38,061 nucleotides of DNA from assembly GCA_910588285.1 (NCBI GenBank), contig CAJUQB010000050.1, positions 1 to 38,061 on the forward strand, given 5' to 3'. Shown here piece by piece: positions 7,696 to 16,041 of this stretch; the stretch's first letter is position 1, and the number at the start of each line of letters is the position of its first letter. A model generated the notes under the pieces. The model was given only the letters and a program-made list of their open reading frames with translations, did not search any database and was not told where the DNA came from. The position numbers and the translations under genes are program-made. This DNA is from an uncultured Lachnospiraceae bacterium. Its GTDB lineage: Bacteria > Bacillota > Clostridia > Lachnospirales > Lachnospiraceae.

Positions 7696-8871
7696 ATGAA
7701 ACGATTACTCACAACACTTTTATCTGCTGCAATTATGCTGTCTGCCCTGGCAGGCTGCGGCGCAATGGACACCACACCGGAGCAAACTGCAGCACAGCAG
7801 GCAGCCGATGTCTCTGCCCCGGACATGGAGACAGACAATCCGAAGCCTTCCGCAGGGGATGACGCCCCTGCTGCTCCCTCCACGGTTACGGATCTGGCCG
7901 GCCGCACCGTGGAGCTTCCCGGCACCGTGGAACGGGTGGCCGCCCTGGGCAGCGCCTCCCGTATGCTGACCTATGCAGGCTGCGCCGATAAAATTGTGGG
8001 CTGCACGGACCTGGAAAAGGAAGGGCAGCCCGGTATGCCCTATGCCTATGTCAATAAGGACCATTTTGCAGGCTGTGCCTCCATCGCCTCCGGCGGCAGC
8101 GGAGATACCCTGTACGGGGAGGCGCTGGCTGTTCTGGAGCCGGACCTGATCTTCTATTTTGGTGCTGACAGGGATACCTTAGACCAGCTGCAGGATCAGA
8201 TGGGGGTTCCGGTGGTGGGGCTGTATGCCACCAATTTTTACGATGAGGATTTTCGGCAGACCCTGCGCCTGATCGGCAATATTATGGGAACCGAAGAGCA
8301 GGTGGATACCCTGATTGCCGCCCTGGAGGGGTGGATCGCAGACCTGAAGGAACGGACACAGGATATTCCCGCGGAAGAACGGCCCTCTGTTTACACCGGA
8401 GCTCTTGGCTTTCGGGGCGCCCATGGCTTTGAGGGCACCTCCGCCCAATTTCCACCCTTTGTTGCAGTCAATGCCAATAACGTTGTGGATGAGACCGGTG
8501 AGACCGGTACGCTTCTGATTGACCTGGAAAAGGTAACGGACTGGGATCCGGAATATATTTTCCTCAATCCCCAGAGTATGTATTTGGTCAATGAAGATTA
8601 TGAGGTCAACCCTGCCTTTTATAACAATCTAAGCGCAGTCAAAAATAACCGGGTTTACTCCCTTGTTTCCTATAACTACAACTGGACCAACCAGGAGCTG
8701 GCCATTGCGGACGCATACTATGTGGGCTCCATCCTCTATCCGGAACAGTTTTCCGATGTGGATTTTCGGGCCCGGGCAGAAGAGATCTTCCATCTTATGC
8801 TGGGCTGTGATTATCTGGATGTACTGGAGCAGGCAGGCACAGGCTTTGGCCCCTTGACGATTGGAGAATAA
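7696..8871 (+). CDS. Iron/metal-complex ABC transporter substrate-binding lipoprotein (FecB/BtuF type)
   Basis: A 391-residue secreted lipoprotein. The signal peptide MKRLLTTLLSAAIMLSALAGC ends in a lipobox (LAGC), so the protein is anchored by lipidated Cys outside the membrane. A Thr/Pro/Asp/Ala-rich linker follows. The class III periplasmic-binding fold begins with VTDLAGRTVELPGTVERV and has the usual ALAVLEPDLIFYF segment. ATG 7696 was chosen because it gives a proper signal peptide and lies behind GAAAGGA; the frame is open further upstream (to 7651) without a ribosome site. It is three bases from the permease gene. The family carries ferric siderophores, haem, cobalamin or molybdate; the ligand cannot be read here. 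Confidence 0.88.
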   Translation: MKRLLTTLLSAAIMLSALAGCGAMDTTPEQTAAQQAADVSAPDMETDNPKPSAGDDAPAAPSTVTDLAGRTVELPGTVERVAALGSASRMLTYAGCADKIVGCTDLEKEGQPGMPYAYVNKDHFAGCASIASGGSGDTLYGEALAVLEPDLIFYFGADRDTLDQLQDQMGVPVVGLYATNFYDEDFRQTLRLIGNIMGTEEQVDTLIAALEGWIADLKERTQDIPAEERPSVYTGALGFRGAHGFEGTSAQFPPFVAVNANNVVDETGETGTLLIDLEKVTDWDPEYIFLNPQSMYLVNEDYEVNPAFYNNLSAVKNNRVYSLVSYNYNWTNQELAIADAYYVGSILYPEQFSDVDFRARAEEIFHLMLGCDYLDVLEQAGTGFGPLTIGE

Positions 8872-8874
8872 GCC

Positions 8875-9942
8875 ATGAAGACAAATTCCCTGCAGACACA
8901 GCAAAGCTATGAGGGGTATATCCGCTTTAAACGCCTCTTTTTCATTGGAATGGTAATCCTCACCGTGGTGATCGCCCTGGCAGCCATCACCTTCGGCTCC
9001 TCCGGCCTGACCCTCCGGCAGGTGGCCATGGCGCTTCTGGGACAGGGGGAGAAGCAGGCCAATATCATTGTGCTCCATCTTCGGCTGCCCCGGACAGTCA
9101 CCGCCCTGGTGGCCGGTATCGGACTGGCGCTGGTGGGCTGCGTGATGCAAAGCATTCTGCGCAATCCCCTGGCCTCCTCCTCCACCCTGGGCGTATCCCA
9201 GGGGGCGGCCTTTGGCGCAGCCTTTGCCATTATTGTTCTGGATGCCGGCATGCAGAGCCAGACACTGGACGGCATAGCCATCGCAAATCCCTACATGACC
9301 TCTGTCTGCGCCTTTGTGGGCTCCATGCTTTCCACCCTGGTGATCCTTGGGCTTTCCCGATTCAAGCGGCTCAGTCCCCAGACCATGATCCTCTCCGGCG
9401 TGGCCCTAAGCTCCCTGTTTTCCGGAGGCACCACTCTGCTGCAGTATTTTGCAGAGGATGTGAAGGTTGCGGCTGTGGTGTTCTGGACCTTCGGCAGCCT
9501 GGGAAGCACCTCCTGGCGGGAGATTGCCATTATGGCGGCTGTGGTGGGCGCAGCCATGGTATATTTTCTGGCAAACCGCTGGAACTTTAATGCCCTCCAG
9601 AGCGGGGAGGCCACCGCCAAGGCCCTGGGTGTCAACACAGACCGGCTCCTGCTGGCCAGCATGGTGATCTGTTCCCTGACCGCCTCTGTCATTGTGTCCT
9701 ATATTGGCATCATCAATTTTATCGGCCTGATCGCACCGCACCTGATGCGGCGGGTGATCGGAAGCGATTACCGCTATCTGCTGCCTGCCTCGGCCTGCAT
9801 GGGCGCCATTCTGCTGCTGCTTAGCGATACGGTCGCTCGGCTTGCGGTGCAGCCTGTGGTTCTGCCCATTGGCGCCATCACCTCCTTTCTGGGGGCGCCC
9901 CTGTTCCTGTATTTGATTTTCAAAGGAGGGAAGCGCAGATGA
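8875..9942 (+). CDS. FecCD-family ABC transporter permease
   Basis: A 355-residue integral membrane protein with the hydrophobic pattern of the FecCD/BtuC family, about ten membrane segments. Family stretches include LRLPRTVTALVAGIGLALVG (about residues 68-87), RNPLASSSTLGVSQGAAFGA, the ATPase-contact loop with EATAKALGVN, and FIGLIAPHLMRRVIGSDYR. It forms the channel for the substrate delivered by the lipoprotein, presumably as a homodimer because only one permease gene is present. The start follows the lipoprotein stop by three bases, and its end overlaps the ATPase start by four bases (ATGA 9939-9942). Confidence 0.92.
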   Translation: MKTNSLQTQQSYEGYIRFKRLFFIGMVILTVVIALAAITFGSSGLTLRQVAMALLGQGEKQANIIVLHLRLPRTVTALVAGIGLALVGCVMQSILRNPLASSSTLGVSQGAAFGAAFAIIVLDAGMQSQTLDGIAIANPYMTSVCAFVGSMLSTLVILGLSRFKRLSPQTMILSGVALSSLFSGGTTLLQYFAEDVKVAAVVFWTFGSLGSTSWREIAIMAAVVGAAMVYFLANRWNFNALQSGEATAKALGVNTDRLLLASMVICSLTASVIVSYIGIINFIGLIAPHLMRRVIGSDYRYLLPASACMGAILLLLSDTVARLAVQPVVLPIGAITSFLGAPLFLYLIFKGGKRR

Positions 9943-10691
9943 TTCATGTAAAAGAGCTGGCCTTTAGGTATCCAAGATGTGAAGAGATTCTGCATGAGAT
10001 TTCCTTTGATTTGGACAGCGGCCATTGCCTGGCGCTTCTTGGCAACAATGGGGCCGGCAAATCTACCCTGATCAAATGCCTGAACCGCATTCTTGATCCC
10101 CAAAAGGGCATTGTCACGGTACAGGGCCAAAATGTCCAGACCATGAAGCGCAGTGAGATCGCCCAGACCATTGCCTATGTGGCCCAGCAGTCAGAGGGGG
10201 AGCAGCTGACCGTATTCGATTCCGTCCTGCTGGGCAGAAAGCCCTATATCAAAATGGGGCCTTCAGAGGAGGATCTTGCCGTCACGGAGCAGGCCCTGGA
10301 GCGTCTGGCGCTTACCTCCTTTGCCCTCCGTTATACAGATGAGCTTTCCGGCGGCGAGCTGCAGAAGGTAGTATTGGCCCGGGCGCTGGCCCAGCAGCCG
10401 GATGTTCTGCTCCTGGACGAGCCCACCAGCAGTCTGGATCTGCACAACCAGCATGAGGTCTTAAAGGTCGTCAGCCAGATTGCCAGGGACGACGGCATCG
10501 GCATCATTGTCATTATCCACGACCTGAACCTGGCGCTGCGCTACTGCGACAGGTTTCTCCTGATCCGTGACGGCTTTGTCTATGCCTATGGAGATGCGTC
10601 CGTCATCACCCCAAAAGCCATCGCAGATGTCTATCAGGTAGAAGCCCGGATCCTGGATGTACTGGGCCGGAAAATGGTTGTGGTGGAATGA
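9939..10691 (+). CDS. FecE/BtuD-type ABC transporter ATPase
   Basis: A 250-residue ATP-binding subunit. Walker A GNNGAGKS (35-42), Q-loop YVAQQSEGEQ (about 80-89), signature LSGGE (136-140), Walker B LLLDE (157-161) and the H-switch in IVIIHDLNLALRY are all present. It powers the upstream permease. It overlaps the permease gene by four bases, so the three subunits are co-translated. Its last codons (GTGGTGGAATGA) form the start of the tandem repeat that follows, which suggests that the repeat grew from the 3' end of this gene. Length is normal. Confidence 0.93.
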   Translation: MIHVKELAFRYPRCEEILHEISFDLDSGHCLALLGNNGAGKSTLIKCLNRILDPQKGIVTVQGQNVQTMKRSEIAQTIAYVAQQSEGEQLTVFDSVLLGRKPYIKMGPSEEDLAVTEQALERLALTSFALRYTDELSGGELQKVVLARALAQQPDVLLLDEPTSSLDLHNQHEVLKVVSQIARDDGIGIIVIIHDLNLALRYCDRFLLIRDGFVYAYGDASVITPKAIADVYQVEARILDVLGRKMVVVE

Positions 10692-10795
10692 TGGAAGTTC
10701 TGGCGAAAAATGTTTTGTGGAGTGATGGAAGTTCTGGCGAAAAAATGTTTTGTGGAATGATGGAAGTTCTGGCGAAAAAATGTTTTGTGGAATGA
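10683..10795 (+). repeat. Tandem repeat, three copies of about 35 bp plus a partial fourth
   Basis: Copies at 10683-10716 (34 bp, one A fewer), 10717-10751 and 10752-10786, then GTGGAATGA at 10787-10795. Each unit contains GGAAGTTCTGG, GCGAAAAA and TGTTTTGTGG. The first copy includes the stop codon of the ATPase gene. The tract fills nearly all of the gap before the methyltransferase gene. Copy 2 has one substitution (GTGGAGTG). Near-identity means recent expansion by slippage or unequal recombination. Confidence 0.95.
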
Positions 10796-10807
10796 GAGGA
10801 GGTTTTT

Positions 10808-11674
10808 ATGGATGATTTAAAAAAGCTTTCTGAGACATGGGTCAAGAGCAGGGCCTATGACCCGGCCATACAGCGGCAGCTCTGGGATCGTGCGGCCTTA
10901 GACTATCGGGAATTAAAGATTCCCGATCCAAAAGAAAATGCATTTCTCCGTCATATGCGGACAGCCCTTCCCCTGGATGCGTCTCTTCGGACCCTTGACG
11001 TGGGCTGCGGCTCCGGCATCTACTCCATGGCCCTTGCTCCCTATGTGCAGGAGGCGGTGGGCATAGATATTTCCCCCAACATGATCCGGTATGCCAAAGA
11101 GCGCAGCCGGGCCCTGGGGCTATCCAATACTGCCTTCCACTGCCTGGACTGGTCTGAGGCTGATGTGGAACAGCTGGGCTTTTCCGATGGCTTTGATATC
11201 GTATTTGCCCATATGACGCCTGCGGTTGACGATTATCAGACCTTTGACAAGCTAAACCGCTGTTCCCGGAAGCTCTGCATGGTGGAGAAGCCCGCGCGCA
11301 GGCGGGATCGGATACAGGATGGGGCTTTTGCGCAGATTGGCCTGCGGCCTTGCAACGCCCAGGATCAGGGAGGCATTTTACAGGCATTTTCTTATCTGTG
11401 GTATCACGGGTATTGTCCGCAGCTCTCCTATCAGGAGGATGAGTGGGAGTCTGAAAAAACGGTGGAGGATATGACCGCCTGGTGCACGGACCGGGCCAGG
11501 CTGCAAAGGAAGCTGACAGCAGCGGAGGAGGCAGCAATTGCCCGCTTTGTGGAAGGTCAGGCCAAGGACGGAATGGTCTTGGAGGTTACGAAGACGACCC
11601 GGGTGACCATTCTTTGGAGGGTGGAGCTTGCACATAACGGAAAGAATCCTAATACAGAAAGGTGGAACTTTTGA
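10808..11674 (+). CDS. Class I SAM-dependent methyltransferase
   Basis: A 288-residue cytoplasmic protein with a Rossmann-like methyltransferase domain. Motif I LDVGCGSG (63-70), an acidic residue binding the SAM ribose in VGIDISPNMI (84-93), and DIVFAHMTPAV at the end of the next strand are visible. The substrate is not evident. AGAGGAGG lies before ATG 10808. It sits after the ABC transporter genes and its stop overlaps the next start (TGATG at 11672-11676). This suggests a five-gene operon in which it may modify the imported ligand or a metal-binding cofactor. The last 15 residues after TILWRV look like a loose extension. Confidence 0.85.
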   Translation: MDDLKKLSETWVKSRAYDPAIQRQLWDRAALDYRELKIPDPKENAFLRHMRTALPLDASLRTLDVGCGSGIYSMALAPYVQEAVGIDISPNMIRYAKERSRALGLSNTAFHCLDWSEADVEQLGFSDGFDIVFAHMTPAVDDYQTFDKLNRCSRKLCMVEKPARRRDRIQDGAFAQIGLRPCNAQDQGGILQAFSYLWYHGYCPQLSYQEDEWESEKTVEDMTAWCTDRARLQRKLTAAEEAAIARFVEGQAKDGMVLEVTKTTRVTILWRVELAHNGKNPNTERWNF

Positions 11675-12210
11675 TGAAAACAGATGAAACATTACTTTGG
11701 GAGAAGGCAGCTGCTTTTCACGGGCATGTGTGCGGAGGGCTGACCATTGGGTACAAGGCTTCTCTGTATGCCATAGAGCTGCTGGAGCTGACATTTTCGG
11801 AGGATGAACAGGTGGTCTGCATTGCGGAGAACGATGCCTGCGGCGTGGATGCTGTTCAGGCAATTCTGGGCTGCAGTATTGGGAAGGGAAACCTGTTATT
11901 CCATATGCGCGGGAAGCAGGCATTTTCCTTCTATAACCGCAGGAACGGAAAATCTGTCCGGCTGGTTCTGAAGCCAAAGCCGCGGGAAATGACACGGGAG
12001 GAATCCTTTGCCTATTATCAGGGATGCACGCCTGCTGAAATGTTTGATGTAAAGGAGGCGGTTATCCGGCTTCCGGAGCAGGCGCGGCTGTTCGATTCCT
12101 ATGAATGCGAATGCTGCGGCGAGACTACCGGAGCCAACTGGATTCGCCTGGCAGGCACCCGAAAGCTGTGTCTTGACTGCTATCAGCAGTATGACCGCTT
12201 CCGGGTATAG
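11674..12210 (+). CDS. FmdE-like protein with C-terminal zinc ribbon
   Basis: A 178-residue protein of the FmdE family, named after subunit E of formylmethanofuran dehydrogenase, here in a non-methanogen. The N-terminal domain has the conserved FHGHVCGG (15-22), with His and Cys that bind metal, and ENDACGVDAVQ (52-62). The C terminus has a zinc-ribbon-like set of Cys (145, 147, 148, 166, 169). ATG 11674 was chosen over an in-frame GTG at 11662 because AAAGGTGG lies at the right distance. It overlaps the methyltransferase stop by one base. FmdE-like proteins often sit beside molybdenum, iron or corrinoid transporters. A role in metal handling is likely but unproven. Confidence 0.85.
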   Translation: MKTDETLLWEKAAAFHGHVCGGLTIGYKASLYAIELLELTFSEDEQVVCIAENDACGVDAVQAILGCSIGKGNLLFHMRGKQAFSFYNRRNGKSVRLVLKPKPREMTREESFAYYQGCTPAEMFDVKEAVIRLPEQARLFDSYECECCGETTGANWIRLAGTRKLCLDCYQQYDRFRV

Positions 12211-12228
12211 AGGGCCCTGCCTGCCGGC

Positions 12229-12876
12229 TCACACGCCCAGCAGGCGCCCAATGTCCTCCACGGTATCCGCAATCAGGTCCGCACCGGCCTCCTTCAGCTC
12301 ACTGAGGCTGCCGTAGCCAAACAGCACGCCCATGGAGGCCATGCCCTGGGCCCTGGCTCCCAGGATGTCGTGCTTGCGGTCTCCTACCATGATGCAGCTG
12401 CCGGGATCCGTGATGCCCGCCAGCCCAAGGGCATAGGCAATCACATCCGCCTTGGCAGTCCTGGTCTCGTCCATGGCCGCTCCGGCTGCAATGTCAAAAT
12501 AGTTCAGAAGTTCAAAATGTTCCAGGATCCGCACTGCAAATTCCTCGGGCTTGGAGGTGGCCAGAAGCAATCTCCTGCCGGCTGATTTCAGCCTGTCCAG
12601 CAGGGCGGGGATTCCCTCATACACCCGGTTTTCATAGATTCCCCTGTCCCGGTAATATTCCCGGTAAAATCCCACGCTCTCCACTGCCTGCTCATGGGAG
12701 AAGCCATAGAAGGTCTCAAAGGACTCGATCAGAGGCGGGCCGATAAAACGGTACAGCTGGCTGCGGTCTGTCACTGTGATGCTGTACTTTTTCAGGGCAT
12801 ACATCACGGAATTGGTGATGCCAATGCCAGGGTCCGTCAGTGTCCCGTCCAGGTCAAATAATATGGTATCGTACAT
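12229..12876 (-). CDS. HAD-superfamily phosphatase (phosphoglycolate phosphatase-like)
   Basis: A 215-residue HAD hydrolase. Motif I is FDLDGTLTD (7-15) with nucleophile Asp8 and acid/base Asp10. Motif II lies in LLLATSKPEEF (Thr/Ser about residue 106), and motif III/IV includes the Lys in ARTAKADV and MVGDRKHDI (about 161-169). A helical cap between motifs I and II gives the Gph/PpaX/YjjG type. The physiological phosphoester is unknown; phosphoglycolate or nucleotide monophosphates are usual. GAGGGAG precedes ATG 12876. It lies 12 bases after dapL on the same strand and converges with the FmdE gene. Confidence 0.9.
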   Translation of the reverse strand: MYDTILFDLDGTLTDPGIGITNSVMYALKKYSITVTDRSQLYRFIGPPLIESFETFYGFSHEQAVESVGFYREYYRDRGIYENRVYEGIPALLDRLKSAGRRLLLATSKPEEFAVRILEHFELLNYFDIAAGAAMDETRTAKADVIAYALGLAGITDPGSCIMVGDRKHDILGARAQGMASMGVLFGYGSLSELKEAGADLIADTVEDIGRLLGV

Positions 12877-12888
12877 ATTCTGCTCCCT

Positions 12889-14103
12889 CTACAGCGCCTT
12901 GATCCGCTCTAAGGCCTTCACGGTATTCTCATAGCTTCCAAAGGCCGTCAGGCGGAAATATCCTTCCCCGCTTGGCCCGAAGCCTGCTCCCGGCGTGCCC
13001 ACCACATTGGCCTGCTCCAGCAGGAAATCAAAGAACTCCCAGCTGGTCATGTCCTTTGGCGTTTTCAGCCAGATATAGGGGGCATTGACGCCGCCAAATA
13101 CCGTATAGCCGGACTCCTTTAAGCCCTGGTAAATCACGGATGCATTTTTCATATAGTAGGCCACCTGCTCCTTCAGCTGGGCCTTTCCCTCCGGCGAATA
13201 GACCGCCTCCCCGGCCCGCTGCACAATGTAGGGGGCGCCGTTATACTTGGTGCCGTGACGCCTTGCCCACATGGCGTTCAGGGACTGGCCCTCATACACA
13301 AGCTCCTTGGGCACCACCGTGTAGCCTAATCGCACCCCGGTAAACCCGGCATTCTTGGAAAAGCTCTTCAGCTCAATGGCGCAGGTTCTTGCCCCTTCAC
13401 ACTCATAGATGGAATGGGCCACCTGTTCCTGGGAAATATAGGCCTCATAAGCAGCATCATAGATGATAAGGGCGCCGTTTTTATTGGCATAATCTACCCA
13501 GGCCTGAAGCTGGTCCCTGGTGATGGTGGTTCCTGTGGGATTGTTGGGGAAGCACAGGTAGATCACATCCGGCGTCTCCTTGGGAAACTCCGGTACAAAA
13601 TCATTTTCCATGGTGCAGGGCATATAGATCACATGGCTCCATGTCCCGGCAGCCTCATCGTAGGTTCCGGTCCGGCCGGCCATCACGTTGGAATCTACAT
13701 AGACCGGATACACCGGATCTGTCACCGCAATTCGGTTGTCCAGGGCAAAGAGCTCCTGAATATTGCCGGAATCGCATTTTGCCCCGTCGGATACAAAGAT
13801 CTCATCTGCAGAGATTTGGCAGCCCCTGGCCTTATAATCGTGCTCCACGATGGCATTTCGCAGAAATTCATACCCAAGATCCGGCGCATAGCCATGAAAA
13901 GTCTCTGCAGCCCCCATCTCGTCCACTGCACGGTGCATGGCTGCAATAATTGCCGGCGCAATGGGCTGGGTCACGTCTCCGATCCCTAAGCGGATCACCT
14001 GCCGGTCCGGATTGGCCTTGGTGTAGGCCGCCACCTTTTTCCCGATGGTGCTGAACAGATAGCTGCCCGGCAATTTCTGATAGTTCGTATTTACCTTTAA
14101 CAT
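12889..14103 (-). CDS. dapL: LL-diaminopimelate aminotransferase
   Basis: A 404-residue fold-type I PLP enzyme that matches DapL throughout. It converts tetrahydrodipicolinate directly to LL-2,6-diaminopimelate with glutamate as amino donor, giving precursor for lysine and peptidoglycan. The PLP lysine is Lys250 in SFSKNAGFTGVRLGY. Other DapL landmarks are GIGDVTQP (40-47), FHGYAPDLGYEFLR (69-82), DPVYPVYVDSNVMAG (129-143) and FPNNPTGTT (185-193). The length is normal for the family. The start, behind GGAGGAAG, overlaps the end of an ANTAR-domain gene remnant, so dapL was once translationally coupled to that regulator. Confidence 0.96.
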   Translation of the reverse strand: MLKVNTNYQKLPGSYLFSTIGKKVAAYTKANPDRQVIRLGIGDVTQPIAPAIIAAMHRAVDEMGAAETFHGYAPDLGYEFLRNAIVEHDYKARGCQISADEIFVSDGAKCDSGNIQELFALDNRIAVTDPVYPVYVDSNVMAGRTGTYDEAAGTWSHVIYMPCTMENDFVPEFPKETPDVIYLCFPNNPTGTTITRDQLQAWVDYANKNGALIIYDAAYEAYISQEQVAHSIYECEGARTCAIELKSFSKNAGFTGVRLGYTVVPKELVYEGQSLNAMWARRHGTKYNGAPYIVQRAGEAVYSPEGKAQLKEQVAYYMKNASVIYQGLKESGYTVFGGVNAPYIWLKTPKDMTSWEFFDFLLEQANVVGTPGAGFGPSGEGYFRLTAFGSYENTVKALERIKAL

Positions 14104-14260
14104 GTTTCTTCCTCCAAACTTAAAATCATCTCAGCCGTCTCTAAGAACCCCCGGCCGCTGTCCATGCTGAGCTTCTGCATGTAGCGGCGGGCCTGCCCTC
14201 CGACAGCTGTCTCTGTCTCATCAGTACTTCCTTGGCCTGCGCAATGCGCGCCTGCTCCAT
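14097..14260 (-). pseudogene. ANTAR-domain regulator remnant overlapping dapL
   Basis: The strand upstream of dapL encodes ARIAQAKEVLMRQRQLSEG, then, one frame over, ARRYMQKLSMDSGRGFLE and TAEMILSLEEETC, ending in a stop at 14097-14099 inside the dapL start. This is the ANTAR RNA-binding helix bundle found at the C terminus of response regulators that act on terminators. One missing base in GGCAGG near 14195-14198 (GGCCAGG expected) breaks the frame. The N-terminal receiver part is gone and the chemoreceptor stop lies immediately upstream. About 50 residues are recognisable. Too short to work as a regulator. Confidence 0.75.
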
Positions 14261-14262
14261 TT

Positions 14263-16014
14263 CTATTCATATTTAAACTGAGCGATGATTCCGTTCAGCT
14301 CCTCTACTACCTGCAGGTTCTGGCCGGCCTGCTCCTCCACATTATTCACATTCTTCAAAAGACGGGTTGTGGATGCAGTAACATTCTCAATGCCCCTGGC
14401 GTTCTCCTCGGTGGCAGAGGACAGGCCGTCCATCACATCGGTGATATGGGCGATTGCCTGCTGCATCTCCTTTGCCTTGCTGCTGAACTCTTCCATAAAA
14501 TTGCGCATGGTGTCCGCATCCTCATGATAACGCTTCTCCGTATCCACCAGCTCGTCGTAATCGTGCATGACATTTTCACTGACAAAATCCAGCATTCTGG
14601 TGGTCTCTGAGGCCAGGGCCCCCACGCTCTGGATCACCGTATTGCTGATCTCCTGAATCTGCCCGGCTGTCTGCCCGCAGTCGGCGGCAAGCTTTCCGAT
14701 CTCATCTGCCACAACGGCAAAGCCTTTGCCGTGCTCTCCGGCTCTGGCTGCCTCAATACTGGCATTGAGGGCCAGGAGGTTGGTCTGGGAGGCAATATTC
14801 ATGATATCACTGGTCAGCCCCTGGATCCGCTCTACCTCCTTGGCCTCCTCCATCTTCTGGTACACGCTCTGTTCGATCTGGTGCATCATACCGCTGGTAT
14901 TCTCCTTGGCCTGCAGGGAATCCTCCAGGGAATCCTCCGCACGCCGGCTGATCTCCTTGGTCATCTCAAAGCCCTCGCCGGCGCGGCTCTGCACCACCTC
15001 CACCAGCTCCTCCATATGGGTGGCATGGCCATAAATCTGCTGCAGGGATGCCGAGGTCTCCTCCATCATGGCGCTCATCTCCTCCATGGTGGCAGACACC
15101 TCGCTCAGCTGCTGGGCTGCATCCGCAATGTTGTGGGAAACATTTCCGGAGGAATCCTGCAGCAGGTCAGAGGAGCGGGCGATCTTTTGGATGACTGCCC
15201 GCAGGTGCTCCAGGAACTCATTCATCTTGCCTGCAATCAGCTCCAGCTCATCCCCGGAGGTAATATCCAGTGTCCTGGTCAGGTCTCCGTCACTGCTGTT
15301 GAGATTCCCCACCTTGGAATCCACGGCCATCAGACTGCGGGAAATACGGCTGGTTACGAAAAAAATCACCCCGTAGCCCAGAAGCAGGAAAATCATCACA
15401 ATGAGAATACACCGGTGCTTCAGCCCATTGAGGCTGTCCTGAATGGAAGCGGCATCATAATCTGCCCCAAGAATTCCCATAAAGGAGCCTTCGGAGTCAA
15501 AGAGCGGCAGATAGGCGCTGAGCACCTGTTCGCCATCCGAATCATCGATGGACGGCTCCTCCACAGGCTCCTTGGAGGCAAAGCACTGCTCCATATATTC
15601 ATTCATCTCCTCGCTGGCATCCTCATATATCCCATACCGGTCGGCACTCTCATCCGTGTCCAGAATATATACATAGCGTCCGTCCACGTTGGCTATGGTA
15701 TACAGGTACAGGATGGGAGAATCCTTCCTAAGCTCATTTATCTCCCTGAACATGCTCTGGTAAGCCTCCGTCTCCTCATCCCCCGGACGAAGGGTCTCCA
15801 GCGCATCGATATCCATCTTATCTGCCGCCACCTGGGCTGCAAAGCCCGCCCCATCCTGGGCTGCGGCGATCAGCTCCTCCTTGGCTCTTTGATACAGAGC
15901 CATGCCGATGAGTACACAGGCCGCCAGATTCATCAGCAGACAGGGAATTAAAATCTTCTTGCGGATACTGAGCTTTCTTGTTTTCGTTTTTTTCCTTTGC
16001 ATATTCGGTTCCAT
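14263..16014 (-). CDS. Methyl-accepting chemotaxis protein
   Basis: A 583-residue chemoreceptor. A basic N terminus leads into membrane segment 1 (about residues 24-42). An extracytoplasmic sensing domain of about 160 residues follows, with YLYTIANVDGRYVYILDTD typical of Cache-type domains, then membrane segment 2 (about 203-222). A HAMP domain comes next, and then a long signalling helix pair. The highly conserved hairpin tip region NLLALNASIEAARAGEHGKG is present. It would bind CheA and CheW and control the flagellar motor; no other chemotaxis gene is in the window. AGGAGG precedes ATG 16014. It lies 27 bases after hisA on the same strand, so they may be co-transcribed although unrelated in function. 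Confidence 0.95.
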   Translation of the reverse strand: MEPNMQRKKTKTRKLSIRKKILIPCLLMNLAACVLIGMALYQRAKEELIAAAQDGAGFAAQVAADKMDIDALETLRPGDEETEAYQSMFREINELRKDSPILYLYTIANVDGRYVYILDTDESADRYGIYEDASEEMNEYMEQCFASKEPVEEPSIDDSDGEQVLSAYLPLFDSEGSFMGILGADYDAASIQDSLNGLKHRCILIVMIFLLLGYGVIFFVTSRISRSLMAVDSKVGNLNSSDGDLTRTLDITSGDELELIAGKMNEFLEHLRAVIQKIARSSDLLQDSSGNVSHNIADAAQQLSEVSATMEEMSAMMEETSASLQQIYGHATHMEELVEVVQSRAGEGFEMTKEISRRAEDSLEDSLQAKENTSGMMHQIEQSVYQKMEEAKEVERIQGLTSDIMNIASQTNLLALNASIEAARAGEHGKGFAVVADEIGKLAADCGQTAGQIQEISNTVIQSVGALASETTRMLDFVSENVMHDYDELVDTEKRYHEDADTMRNFMEEFSSKAKEMQQAIAHITDVMDGLSSATEENARGIENVTASTTRLLKNVNNVEEQAGQNLQVVEELNGIIAQFKYE

Positions 16015-16041
16015 TCTGTTTCCTCCTGATCCTTTATTCCT

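Noticed and set aside
10683..10795. CRISPR array
   Set aside because: The units are directly adjacent with no unique spacers, and no cas gene is near; this is a plain tandem repeat.
14731..15951. Plus-strand open frame of 406 codons opposite the chemoreceptor
   Set aside because: Rich in His, Leu and Gly, as expected for the complement of chemoreceptor codons; no domain or start signals.
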